Shown: positions 18,319 through 26,291, counted from the first letter of the stretch. The stretch: 64,000 nt of DNA from Cyclobacterium plantarum (GCF_011290685.1 NZ_JAANYN010000006.1:372001-436000), one strand, 5' to 3'. Notes: generated from the letters alone by a model not told the origin. Numbers and translations: made by a program.

Positions 18319-19345
18319 ACACCCGAAACTGCCCAAAAACAAACTGGGGTACACCCTAAAGGAATATGAGGGCACCATTTCCACCCTTTGTGCGGGTTGT
18401 GGTCACGACAGCATCAGTGCCACCATCGTGCAGGCCTGCTTTGAGTTATCCATAGAACCCCATCTGGTAGCCAAAATTTCCGGCATTGGCTGCTCTTCCA
18501 AAACACCGGCTTATTTTCTGGGCAATTCCCATGGCTTCAATTCCGTACACGGACGCATGCCATCGGTAGCCACCGGTGCCAACCTGGCCAATAAAAACAT
18601 GGTCTATTTCGGTGTTTCCGGAGATGGAGACACGGCATCCATCGGTATGGGACAGTTTGTCCATGTCATCCGCAAAAACCTGAACATGGTATATATCGTC
18701 ATGAACAACGGATGTTACGGCCTCACCAAAGGACAGGACTCTGCCACAGCGGATGTGGGCTCGGCCAGCAAATCCGGACACATCAATCCCTTTCAGCCGG
18801 TAGATCTGGCCAGCCTTGCCGTAGAGTTGGGCGCCACCTTTGTCGCACAGAGTTTCAGTGGTGACAAACAACAACTGGTACCCCTGATCAAAGCAGCCAT
18901 ACAGCACAAGGGGCTGGCCTTTATCAATGTGATGTCTCCTTGTGTGACCTTTAACAACAACCCCGGCTCCACCAAATCCTACGATTATGTGCGTGAACAC
19001 ATGCAGGCAACGGGTACCCTGGATTTTGTTCCCGAAAGGGAAGCCATCAAAGCAGAATATGCAGCAGGTACAGATACAGCAGTTTCATTGCACGACGGCA
19101 CGGTAATGCGACTGCACAAGCTGGCCCCTGAATGGAACCCGGAAGACCGGCTTTCGGCTGTGAATGCCATGCAGCAGGCCCGTGCAAAAAATGAAATATT
19201 GACCGGTCTGCTGTACATCAATACTGAGTTTGGTGACCTGCACGATATCCTGAACACTTCGGACGGGGCATTCAATACTTTAGGAGAGAAAGCCCTGTGC
19301 CCGGGTGAGGAGCAACTACAGGCCATCAATGCCAGCCTTCGCTGA
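18293..19345 (+). CDS. korB: 2-oxoacid:acceptor oxidoreductase, beta subunit
   Basis: A 350-residue thiamine-diphosphate-binding subunit. Visible are STLCAGCGHDSISATIVQAC near residue 30, KISGIGCSSKTPAYF, the TPP/Mg2+ stretch VSGDGDTASIGMGQFVH (about 107-123) with NNGCYGLTKGQDSAT downstream, and SPCVTFNNN near 222. It overlaps korA by 26 bases and completes a three-gene cassette. The gene is of normal length and ends ...EEQLQAINASLR. The frame stays open after the TGA into an isocitrate dehydrogenase-like fragment. Confidence 0.9.
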   Translation: MTYLKPLFRHPKLPKNKLGYTLKEYEGTISTLCAGCGHDSISATIVQACFELSIEPHLVAKISGIGCSSKTPAYFLGNSHGFNSVHGRMPSVATGANLANKNMVYFGVSGDGDTASIGMGQFVHVIRKNLNMVYIVMNNGCYGLTKGQDSATADVGSASKSGHINPFQPVDLASLAVELGATFVAQSFSGDKQQLVPLIKAAIQHKGLAFINVMSPCVTFNNNPGSTKSYDYVREHMQATGTLDFVPEREAIKAEYAAGTDTAVSLHDGTVMRLHKLAPEWNPEDRLSAVNAMQQARAKNEILTGLLYINTEFGDLHDILNTSDGAFNTLGEKALCPGEEQLQAINASLR

Positions 19346-19375
19346 AAGATCAGGAAAGCCTGGTCTTGTACGCCG

Positions 19376-19597
19376 GAGGAAGGCATTCATACCGAAGACA
19401 TCTTCCGTCCCGGACCGGGCAAGGCGAAGGTCGGCACCAGGGATTTTGCCCGGGCGGTAATTGAGAGGCTGGGGAAATTACCCAAAAAAATAAAGCCGGT
19501 ATCCTATGCCATACGAAATGATGTAGACGTAATAACAACCGAAAATCTATATACCTTTGACAGGCAGCGGTCCTACTCCCTGGTTCAGGGGCAATAG
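19376..19597 (+). pseudogene. Remnant of the C-terminal part of a Thermus-type NADP-isocitrate dehydrogenase
   Basis: After the korB stop the same frame reads EEGIHTEDIFRPGPGKAKVG, then TRDFARAVIERLGKLPKKIK, PVSYAIRNDVDVITTENLYT, and stops at 19595-19597. As I recall it, Thermus thermophilus IDH has the matching order EEG...TGD...YTEAIIQNLGKTPRK...VDVFVETN at the junction with its extra C-terminal domain, so this is probably the remains of icd. There is no start codon, no catalytic domain, and the distal domain is missing. The remnant may begin as far upstream as 19346. Identification is by eye from remembered family sequence. Confidence 0.55.
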
Positions 19598-19645
19598 CCT
19601 GACAACCACTGCGGTTAGAGCTGCCTGGGGTTTACTAAAAATTGT

Positions 19646-20836
19646 TCAGATTTCCTTCCCGTTAAAGGGATTGAACCGCCTGCGCCCCACCTGCATGCCC
19701 ACTGCCCTGCAGACAGTTTTGTCTCCATACTTTCCATTAATCCGGTCCATGGCCTGGTACAGGGAAATACTTTCTTCTGTATCCTCAAACAAATTGATCT
19801 GGTAGTGACCATGCACCAATCCACTAAAGCGCAGCCCTATCAGCCGGATCAGCATGCGCCGCTGATACAATCGCTGAAAAAGTGCCTTGACCACCGGGAG
19901 AAGCATGTGATCTGCGGCCGTGAATGGTACGCGCTGCTGCATGGTATGGGTATCGAAATCGGAATAGCGGATCTTCACAGCTACCGTGGAAGTGAGTTTT
20001 TGCTGCTGCCGCAACTTCCCCGCCAGTTGTTCGGTCATGGCTGTCAGTGTAGCCTCCAGCAAGCGCACATCAATGGTATCTGCCTCAAAAGTATTCTCCG
20101 AGGAAATGGATTTGGCCTCTGTATATGGAATAATCGGCGAACGGTCAATCCCATTGGCCTTGTCCCAGATCAGCAGGCCATTTTTCCCAAAGGCCGACTC
20201 CAGCAGTTCTGCCGGCATGCCCTGCAAGGTATGGATACGCTTCACTCCCATATTGTACAGGGTATGGGAGGTTTTCTTGCCAATCATGGGGATTTTCCGT
20301 ACAGACAACGGTGCCAGAAAAGGTCTTTCCTCCCCATGGGGTACTTGCTTTTCATTGTTCGGCTTGGCCTCTCCCGTGGCCACTTTCGACACGGTCTTGT
20401 TTTCCGAAAGCCCCAGGGAAATGGGCAGACCAGTCTGCTGCATGATTTTCTGCCGCAGCTCCCTGGCCATTTTAAAACAGCCAAAAAACCGGTCCATACC
20501 AGTGTAGTCCACATAAAACTCGTCTATGGATGATTTTTCGAAAAGCGGCACATTCTCCCGGATGATTTCGGTGATTTCATGGGATTTCTGGCTGTAGCGG
20601 GAAAAATCCCCACGGACCAGCAGCGCCTCCGGACAAAGCTGCCGGGCGGTACGCATGGGCATGGCCGAATGTATGCCAAACTGCCTGGCCTCATAACTGC
20701 AGGAAGCCACCACTCCCCGGTCCCCCGACCCCCCGATCAGAATGGGCTTTCCAAAAAGCCTGCGGTCATGCAGCCGCTCCACAGACACAAAAAAACTGTC
20801 CAGGTCCAGGTGCACAATATTCCGACTATTCTCCAT
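19646..20836 (-). CDS. dinB: DNA polymerase IV (Y-family)
   Basis: A 396-residue error-prone lesion-bypass polymerase. The palm begins HLDLDSFFVSVE with metal ligand Asp11 (and Asp13 beside it), and SSIDEFYVDYTG supplies Asp105 and Glu106. SYEARQFGIHSAMP at 48-61 is the usual DinB fingers motif. Helix-hairpin-helix and little-finger regions follow (KIPMIGKKTSHTLYNMGVKR; ISSENTFEADT). It is divergent from an XRE-S24 gene, the arrangement of a damage-inducible mutagenesis pair, and the shared 115-base gap holds a palindrome that could repress both. Confidence 0.93.
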   Translation of the reverse strand: MENSRNIVHLDLDSFFVSVERLHDRRLFGKPILIGGSGDRGVVASCSYEARQFGIHSAMPMRTARQLCPEALLVRGDFSRYSQKSHEITEIIRENVPLFEKSSIDEFYVDYTGMDRFFGCFKMARELRQKIMQQTGLPISLGLSENKTVSKVATGEAKPNNEKQVPHGEERPFLAPLSVRKIPMIGKKTSHTLYNMGVKRIHTLQGMPAELLESAFGKNGLLIWDKANGIDRSPIIPYTEAKSISSENTFEADTIDVRLLEATLTAMTEQLAGKLRQQQKLTSTVAVKIRYSDFDTHTMQQRVPFTAADHMLLPVVKALFQRLYQRRMLIRLIGLRFSGLVHGHYQINLFEDTEESISLYQAMDRINGKYGDKTVCRAVGMQVGRRRFNPFNGKEI

Positions 20837-20889
20837 ATTCCTCTCTCTCTTTTTACAAAGATTTAAATGTTAATAATATTGACATTTTT

Positions 20890-20908
20890 ATGTTTATAAT
20901 TTAAACAT
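20890..20908. promoter_or_regulatory. Palindromic operator between dinB and the LexA-like gene
   Basis: ATGTTTA at 20890-20896 and TAAACAT at 20902-20908 form a perfect 7-bp inverted repeat with a 5-bp AT spacer. It lies between the -7 element (20916) and the expected -33 position of the plus-strand promoter, where a bound repressor would block transcription. A weaker inverted repeat, AAATGT (20866-20871) and ACATTT (20882-20887), lies on the dinB side. Confidence 0.6.
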
Positions 20909-20915
20909 AATGTTT

Positions 20916-20923
20916 TATATTTG
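20916..20923 (+). promoter_or_regulatory. -7 promoter element of the LexA-like gene
   Basis: TATATTTG matches TAnnTTTG exactly and lies 28 bases before the chosen ATG at 20952, directly after the palindrome at 20890-20908. It supports the shorter start over the in-frame ATG at 20910, which would lie upstream of the promoter element. Confidence 0.55.
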
Positions 20924-20951
20924 TTTATCTACCGTCCTAAAAAATTTATCC

Positions 20952-21647
20952 ATGTACCTGCATGCCAATATCAAACTCCTGCGCAAAAGAAAGGGGCTCA
21001 CCCAATCCCTGATGGCTGAAAGCCTGGGTATCAGCCGCTCCAAACTGGCAGGGTATGAGTTGAACGTCAGCCCTCCCCTGGATACCCTGGTAAAAATCTG
21101 TGAATACCTGGAACTATCCGTGGACCTGATGCTGAAGCAAAACCTGGCAAGATACCCCGTCCACAAGCTTGGGGAAATCCTGGAGACCAGTCGTTACCTG
21201 AAGGGCCGTGACCTGCGCATCCTGGCCACCACGGTGGATGCAGCCGGAAGAGAACTGATAGAAGTGGTTTCCCAAAAAGCCAGGGCCAGCTATCTGGCCG
21301 GCTTTTCGGATCCGGATTTCATAGGTGACTTGCCCCGGTTTCACCTTCCCTTTCTGCCGCAGGACAAAAAACACCGGGTTTTTCAGGTAGATGGTGACTC
21401 CATGGACCCCATCCCGGACGGTGCCTGGATTATCTGCGAATACATGGACGACTGGACCCGCATCAAAGATGGAGAGAAGTATGTCATCGTCACGGCACAG
21501 GATGGTGTCACCTTCAAACTGGCCTACAATCAGTTGCAGGAAAAAAGACAACTGCTGCTCTGCTCCAGCAACCCCCTCTACAAGCCTTTCGAAGTAGCAG
21601 CAGATACAGTACGGGAAGTATGGAAATACCGCATGATGCTGGTATAA
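20952..21647 (+). CDS. LexA-like repressor: XRE helix-turn-helix plus S24 self-cleaving peptidase
   Basis: A 231-residue protein. The N-terminal Cro/C1 HTH spans about residues 5-60 (LTQSLMAESLGISRSKLAGY). The C-terminal S24 domain has the nucleophile in VDGDSMDPIPDG (Ser150) and the general base in GVTFKLAYN (Lys189). RecA-stimulated autocleavage is the family mechanism; a possible site is Ala-Gly in SYLAGF (116-117) of the linker, by analogy only. The HTH is XRE-type rather than the winged helix of canonical LexA. The divergent dinB, the palindrome and the promoter overlap suggest an autoregulated damage-response switch. Confidence 0.88.
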   Translation: MYLHANIKLLRKRKGLTQSLMAESLGISRSKLAGYELNVSPPLDTLVKICEYLELSVDLMLKQNLARYPVHKLGEILETSRYLKGRDLRILATTVDAAGRELIEVVSQKARASYLAGFSDPDFIGDLPRFHLPFLPQDKKHRVFQVDGDSMDPIPDGAWIICEYMDDWTRIKDGEKYVIVTAQDGVTFKLAYNQLQEKRQLLLCSSNPLYKPFEVAADTVREVWKYRMMLV

Positions 21648-21658
21648 TGTGCAAGTAG

Positions 21659-21689
21659 TTGGTAGAAACTGAAATTAAACCTACCTTTG
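21659..21689 (+). promoter_or_regulatory. Promoter with long untranslated leader before ogt
   Basis: TTG at 21659-21661 and TACCTTTG at 21682-21689 are separated by 20 bases, matching the Bacteroidota -33/-7 pattern. It begins 11 bases after the LexA-like gene stop. The next start codon is 225 bases downstream (ogt), so it drives either ogt with a long leader or an unrecognised small RNA. Confidence 0.5.
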
Positions 21690-21914
21690 CATGATCGATA
21701 GCCCGTCGATAGCATAATTACCGGCAACATTTTCTGCCAAAACCTGTTAAAATGTTTACCCCTTTGCTGGCACCATTCTGATCATGAGCCAGTAGTCGCA
21801 TGTATTTTTATTTAAAAAAGGGCTGAACAAAGAGCATCTCATTGGAAAAGCAGCAGTGTCTCACTGCCTCAGTTTAGGTTAAACCTTGTTTTTGGTTTTA
21901 AAGTTGAAGAGGAT

Positions 21915-22400
21915 ATGAAAGAAACAGTGGTAATGGCGTCCCCCTTAGGAAATATCCGGCTCATCGCCGAAGATGGTTTTCTTTTATCCTGCCGGTTTAC
22001 GGATGATAAGGCATCAGAAAATGCCGATAAACCCTTTTTCCTGGATATCATGGTACAGTTAGAGGCTTATTTCAAAGGAAAACTAAAATTTTTTGACATC
22101 CCTGTAGGCATCGGGGGCACGGAGTTTCAGAAATTGGTTTGGATGGAAGTAAACAAGGTCCCCTTTGGCCATACGGTTTCCTACCATGACATTGCCAAAG
22201 CCCTGGCCAAACCCACTGCTGTCCGTGCGGTAGGAGCTGCCATAGGCGCAAACCCCCTGCTGGTCGTCATTCCCTGTCACCGGATCATTGCCAACACGGG
22301 AGAATTAACCGGTTATGCCGGAGGGCTGTGGAGAAAGCTCAAGCTGCTACAACTGGAGGCCAAAGACAAGCCCGGAAATCAATTTGACCTTGGCTTTTAG
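21915..22400 (+). CDS. ogt: Methylated-DNA--protein-cysteine methyltransferase
   Basis: A 161-residue suicide repair protein that takes the alkyl group from O6-methylguanine or O4-methylthymine onto a cysteine. The active-site motif VIPCHRII places Cys121. The DNA-binding helix region is FGHTVSYHDIAKALAKPTA, RAVGAAIGANP, and the C-terminal YAGGLWRKLKLLQLE is standard. It has the short N-terminal domain and no Ada AraC part. The position after the damage-response pair suggests a small DNA-repair neighbourhood. Confidence 0.95.
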   Translation: MKETVVMASPLGNIRLIAEDGFLLSCRFTDDKASENADKPFFLDIMVQLEAYFKGKLKFFDIPVGIGGTEFQKLVWMEVNKVPFGHTVSYHDIAKALAKPTAVRAVGAAIGANPLLVVIPCHRIIANTGELTGYAGGLWRKLKLLQLEAKDKPGNQFDLGF

Positions 22401-22453
22401 ATTCCTTTTCTGAATTTACTTTATTTTACCCACCGGCTTCCTTATTTTTGGTT

Positions 22454-22915
22454 ATGGAAAAGGTAAGCATCCACCCCTACAGCGAAAGCCTGGCACCCTA
22501 TTTTCTATCCATCAACCGGGAATGGATAGAAAAATACTTTGCCATGGAGCCTTTTGACCTGGCCCAGTTGCAAAGCCCCTGCGAAACCCTGATCAATCCT
22601 GGCGGGGAAGTGCTGTTTGCCAAATGGCAGGGAGAAATCGTCGGCACCGTGGGATTGAAAAAAATGAGCAACCGGCAATATGAGCTGATCAAAATGGGCG
22701 TATTGCCCAAAGCCCAGGGGCAAAAATTCGGGTTGTTGCTGGGACAAGCTGCACTTGACTGGGCCAAAAAGCAGGGGGCGGTGAAGGTCCTGCTTTACAG
22801 CAATTCCATCCTTGCACCTGCCATTGCGCTTTACCGGAAACTGGGTTTCCGGGAAATCCCCATGGAGCCGGGCACCTACCAGCGCTGTGATATAAAAATG
22901 GAGTATTTGCTATAG
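22454..22915 (+). CDS. GNAT family N-acetyltransferase
   Basis: A 153-residue acetyl-CoA-dependent acyltransferase. Motif A is readable as LIKMGVLPKAQGQKFGLLLG (acetyl-CoA pyrophosphate loop QGQKFG), and motif B appears as VLLYSNSILAPAIALYRKLG with FREIPMEPGTYQRCDIKMEY at the C-terminus. The ATG at 22454 is used; a TTG two codons upstream is in frame. The substrate is unknown. It follows ogt by 53 bases and may be co-transcribed. Confidence 0.88.
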   Translation: MEKVSIHPYSESLAPYFLSINREWIEKYFAMEPFDLAQLQSPCETLINPGGEVLFAKWQGEIVGTVGLKKMSNRQYELIKMGVLPKAQGQKFGLLLGQAALDWAKKQGAVKVLLYSNSILAPAIALYRKLGFREIPMEPGTYQRCDIKMEYLL

Positions 22916-22944
22916 CCTGTTCCCGGCTTATTTATCCTTTGCTT

Positions 22945-23055
22945 TTATTTCTCAAATATTCCTTTTCGTCGTAAAAAGACAAACCCAGTCCTGATGGCTA
23001 TCGCAATGGCGATGACAGGCAATACCTGGTATAACCGGTAACCTGCCCGGAGCAG
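22945..23055 (-). pseudogene. Possible C-terminal remnant of a membrane protein
   Basis: Between two in-frame stops the minus strand encodes 36 residues, LLRAGYRLYQVLPVIAIAIA then IRTGFVFLRRKGIFEK. A hydrophobic helix followed by a basic tail is a typical last transmembrane segment of a permease. There is no start or upstream coding sequence. It could be chance; low confidence. The rest of the 272-base gap before the tRNA shows only the tRNA promoter. Confidence 0.25.
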
Positions 23056-23143
23056 CTATGACAAAGAAAGTTCTATCAATAATTCACAAAGTATGCTGCT
23101 ATCAAGATTTAGCAGGGGCTTTATTAATTTCTACTACCTTTTG

Positions 23144-23175
23144 TTTGCACTGATGCGATTATATCTCTACTTTTG
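23144..23175 (+). promoter_or_regulatory. Promoter of tRNA-Leu
   Basis: TTTG at 23144-23147 and TACTTTTG at 23168-23175 are exactly 20 bases apart, a full match to the Bacteroidota sigma consensus (TTTG, 19-21 bases, TAnnTTTG). The tRNA begins 12 bases later. Confidence 0.85.
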
Positions 23176-23187
23176 CCTCTCCAAACT

Positions 23188-23269
23188 GCGCACGTGGTGA
23201 AACTGGTAGACACGCCATCTTGAGGGGGTGGTGCCTTCGGGTGTGGAAGTTCGAATCTTCTCGTGCGCA
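23188..23269 (+). tRNA. tRNA-Leu (anticodon GAG)
   Basis: The 82-base gene folds as a class II tRNA. The acceptor stem GCGCACG/CGTGCGC is perfect, the anticodon stem CCATC/GGTGG has one wobble, and the 7-base loop TTGAGGG places anticodon GAG at 23222-23224. A long variable arm (TGCCTTCGGGTGT) and a T arm with TTCGAAT follow. The discriminator is A at 23269 and the CCA end is not encoded. It reads CUC and CUU leucine codons. It is a single gene, not part of a tRNA cluster. Confidence 0.95.
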
Positions 23270-23274
23270 CGCTA

Positions 23275-23305
23275 CCTTTCCTTTTTTTAGGAAAGGTTTT
23301 TTTTT
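23275..23305 (+). terminator. Intrinsic terminator of tRNA-Leu
   Basis: The 7-bp stem CCTTTCC (23275-23281) / GGAAAGG (23290-23296) with an 8-base T-rich loop is followed by nine T (23297-23305). It lies 5 bases after the tRNA. Confidence 0.85.
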
Positions 23306-23367
23306 GACCCTCTTTTTTACAAAATTACCTGAATTCGATTTTAATTCATCCCTAACTTTTCTCATCC

Positions 23368-24261
23368 ATGACAAAAGCAGCCATATACTCAGTAAAGAAT
23401 GGACCCCTTGAAGCCCAGGTGTCCAGCCTGGGTGCGGAATGTATCTCACTTAAATACAAGGGCACGGAATACCTCTGGCAGGCTGATCCTGCTGTTTGGG
23501 GCAGGCATGCCCCGGTACTGTTCCCCATTGTTGGTAGATTAAAAAACGATCGTTTCAGCCATGCCAACCAAAGCTATACCCTGAAACAGCATGGTTTTGC
23601 CCGCGACCGCGAATTTCAGTTGCTGGATCAATCCGGGAATAGCCTCTCTTTTGTATTAAAACAGGATAAAGAGAGCCTGGAAAATTTCCCCTTTGATTTT
23701 GAATTGATTATCCGGTACACGCTTATTAATACGGGTTTGCAAGTGGATTACAGGGTAAACAACCCTTCCCCGGAGCAAGACCTGTTGTTCAGCATTGGCG
23801 CCCATCCGGGATTCCGCTGCCCCCTGCTGCCTGATAGAGAAGGTTTTGAGGACTATGTATTGGATTTCGGGCAGGAGCAACTGTCCTCCATACCCATTTA
23901 TTTCCTGGAAAATGGTTTGATTGCGGCAGACCGTAAATCACTTCCTCTGGAACAAGGCAAACTGGACCTAAAGCAGGAACTGTTCAGCAATGACGCATTG
24001 ATATTTGATGTTAATCCAATTTCATACCTAAGCATCCGAAGCAAAAAAAGTGGAAAGGGCTATGCCATGCAATTTTCTGATTTCCGATGGCTGGGACTTT
24101 GGACAAAAGGCGAAAATGCCGGTTTTATTTGCATAGAGCCATGGAATGGTATTGCCGATACCGAAGGCCATGATGGTGAACTCAAGAGCAAGTTGGGAAT
24201 CATCCGCCTTTCTCCCGGTGATTTTCATGAAGTGGCCTATCAGGTAGAACTTTTGGGGTAA
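23368..24261 (+). CDS. Aldose 1-epimerase family protein
   Basis: A 297-residue cytoplasmic protein of the galactose mutarotase-like fold, in the LacX/YeaD branch rather than classical GalM. It has WGRHAPVLFPIVGRLKNDRF near residue 44 and HGFARDREF near 72 (candidate catalytic His). GAHPGFRCPL near 144 and the late GFICIEPWNGIADTEG (candidate catalytic Glu) follow. Family members interconvert anomers of sugars or sugar phosphates. It stands alone after the tRNA terminator, and the substrate is not indicated. Confidence 0.88.
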   Translation: MTKAAIYSVKNGPLEAQVSSLGAECISLKYKGTEYLWQADPAVWGRHAPVLFPIVGRLKNDRFSHANQSYTLKQHGFARDREFQLLDQSGNSLSFVLKQDKESLENFPFDFELIIRYTLINTGLQVDYRVNNPSPEQDLLFSIGAHPGFRCPLLPDREGFEDYVLDFGQEQLSSIPIYFLENGLIAADRKSLPLEQGKLDLKQELFSNDALIFDVNPISYLSIRSKKSGKGYAMQFSDFRWLGLWTKGENAGFICIEPWNGIADTEGHDGELKSKLGIIRLSPGDFHEVAYQVELLG

Positions 24262-24340
24262 AACCAGCAAATTACCAAAGCAGGTTGAAATCCTTTTTCC
24301 AATCCTGCTAAATACCACTTTGTTTTCTTAATTTTGCGGC

Positions 24341-26266
24341 ATGTTATCCATTAATAATCTCTCTTATTACATTGGGGGGCGTCCCCTCTACGAAAATGCT
24401 TCCCTACACATCAAGCCAAAGGACAAAATTGGTCTGGTAGGTATTAACGGTTCGGGCAAATCCACCCTGCTGAAAATTATCTACGGGGACATTCAGCCCA
24501 GTGGGGGCGAAATCCAAAAGGCCAAAGACTGTAGCATCGGCTTTCTTAACCAGGACCTGCTTTCCTACCAGTCTGAAGACAGCATTCTGGATGTGGCTTT
24601 GGAAGCTTTTAAAGAAACCCTGGCTCTTCAGGAAGAAATTGACGCTGTGCTCAAGCAAATGGAAACAGACTATTCCGAACAGATCCTTGAGAAGTTGGCG
24701 CATTTGCAGGAAAGGTTTGAAGCTCATGAAGGCTATACGATCAAGGCCAAGGCAGAAGAAGTGCTGGAAGGGATCGGTTTTCAAACAGCAGACCTGAGGC
24801 GCCCTCTGAAGACTTTTTCGGGGGGATGGAGAATGCGGGTCATGCTGGCCAAGCTGCTTCTGGAAAAACCCTCTCTCCTGATGCTGGATGAACCTACCAA
24901 CCACCTGGATTTGCCTTCCATTCAGTGGGTGGAAAACTACCTGAAATCCTATGAAGGTGCTGTTGTCGTGGTATCTCACGACCAGACATTTTTGAACAAC
25001 TGTAGCGAAACTACGGTGGAAGTTTCTCAGGGGAACCTGACCAGCTATGCCGGAAACTACGCGTATTACAAAAAAGAAAAGGTAGCCCGGGAAGAAATCC
25101 AGCAGAATGCCTATGAAAATCAACAGCAGATGATCAAACAAACGGAACGTTTTATCGAGCGTTTCCGTGCCAAGGCCACCAAATCCAACCAGGTGCAGTC
25201 CCGGGTCAAAGCCCTGGACAGAATGGACAGGGTTTCTGAAGTGGTCAGGGATGAGGTATCTGTAAATTTCAAATTCAAGTTTTCGCAAAAATCCGGGAGA
25301 GATGTGGTGGTGCTGGATGGCGTTTCCAAATCTTTTGGTGACCTTAAAATCCTGGACAATGCGCATGCCCGTATCGAAAGGGGTGATAAAATCGCACTGA
25401 TCGGGGCCAATGGAAAAGGAAAATCCACTGTGCTAAGAATCATCGATGGATCTGAGCCCATACAGGGCCACAGGGAAGATGGGTACAATGTGATCAAATC
25501 CTTCTTTGCCCAGCACCAGCTGGAAGCACTTGGAATCAACAATGAAATCCTGCAGGAATTGGCTCAGGAAGGCAGCAAAAAGACGGAAACAGAACTCAGG
25601 AATGTGCTGGGCTGCTTTCTTTTTACCAATGAAGATGTTTTTAAAAAGATAAAAGTACTGTCTGGTGGTGAAAAATCCAGGGTTGCCCTTGCCAAAACAC
25701 TGATCTCCGAAGCCAATTTCCTGCTTTTGGATGAGCCCACCAATCACCTGGACATACAGTCAGTGAATATTCTCACCCAGGCCCTGCAACAGTATGAGGG
25801 CACCTTTGTCACCGTCTCTCACGACCGGCTTTTTATTCAGGGAGTGGCCAACAAAATCTGGTATATCGAAGACCATCAGATCAAAGAGTACCCTGGTACC
25901 TATGATGAATACGTGTACTGGCGTTCTCAGCAAGCTCAAAAAACTGAAAAAGCAACAGTTACTCCTCCTAAAAAAGAAACGCCGGCTCCGGTAGTAAAAA
26001 CCACTGCCAATGGTGAGGATCCTGGCAGAAAAAAAGCCATTCGGGAAAAGGAAAAAGCGTTGGAAAAACTGGAGGAAGAAATTACCCGACTGGAAAACAA
26101 AAAGCTTGCCCTGGAAAATCAAATGGCCGATTCGTCCGTTTATGAAGATGAGCACCAAATGCAGGAACTCAATGCGTCCTATTCTCAGGTCCGGCAGGAC
26201 GAAGCGAAACTCAATAAGGAGTGGGAGGCATTGGCTGAACAAATTGAAAGCCTGCAGGGATCCTGA
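24341..26266 (+). CDS. ABC-F family ATP-binding protein (translation factor type)
   Basis: A 641-residue soluble tandem ATPase without membrane segments. The first cassette has Walker A GINGSGKST at 34-42, signature FSGGWRMRVMLAKLLLEKPS and Walker B LLMLDEPTNHLD. The second has GANGKGKST, LSGGEKSRVALAKTLI and LLLDEPTNHLD. The inter-domain linker is charged (about residues 240-310), and the C-terminal 110 residues form a Lys/Glu coiled coil, as in Uup/YdiF-like members. ABC-F proteins act at the ribosomal E site. Resistance function is not implied. The gene ends 25 bases before the plug protein gene. Confidence 0.93.
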   Translation: MLSINNLSYYIGGRPLYENASLHIKPKDKIGLVGINGSGKSTLLKIIYGDIQPSGGEIQKAKDCSIGFLNQDLLSYQSEDSILDVALEAFKETLALQEEIDAVLKQMETDYSEQILEKLAHLQERFEAHEGYTIKAKAEEVLEGIGFQTADLRRPLKTFSGGWRMRVMLAKLLLEKPSLLMLDEPTNHLDLPSIQWVENYLKSYEGAVVVVSHDQTFLNNCSETTVEVSQGNLTSYAGNYAYYKKEKVAREEIQQNAYENQQQMIKQTERFIERFRAKATKSNQVQSRVKALDRMDRVSEVVRDEVSVNFKFKFSQKSGRDVVVLDGVSKSFGDLKILDNAHARIERGDKIALIGANGKGKSTVLRIIDGSEPIQGHREDGYNVIKSFFAQHQLEALGINNEILQELAQEGSKKTETELRNVLGCFLFTNEDVFKKIKVLSGGEKSRVALAKTLISEANFLLLDEPTNHLDIQSVNILTQALQQYEGTFVTVSHDRLFIQGVANKIWYIEDHQIKEYPGTYDEYVYWRSQQAQKTEKATVTPPKKETPAPVVKTTANGEDPGRKKAIREKEKALEKLEEEITRLENKKLALENQMADSSVYEDEHQMQELNASYSQVRQDEAKLNKEWEALAEQIESLQGS

Positions 26267-26291
26267 AATCCGTTATACCAACCCTTCTGCC

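Noticed and set aside
24329-24336. -7 element TAATTTTG directly before the ABC-F ATG
   Set aside because: It lies only 4 bases from the start codon and has no -33 match, so it would need a leaderless message; I do not list it as a feature.
24404-25366. 320-codon minus-strand open frame
   Set aside because: Shadow of the ABC-F gene; no recognisable domain.
26010-26291. 94-codon N-terminal extension of the plug protein
   Set aside because: It overlaps the ABC-F coiled coil in another frame and would hide the signal peptide that begins at 26292.
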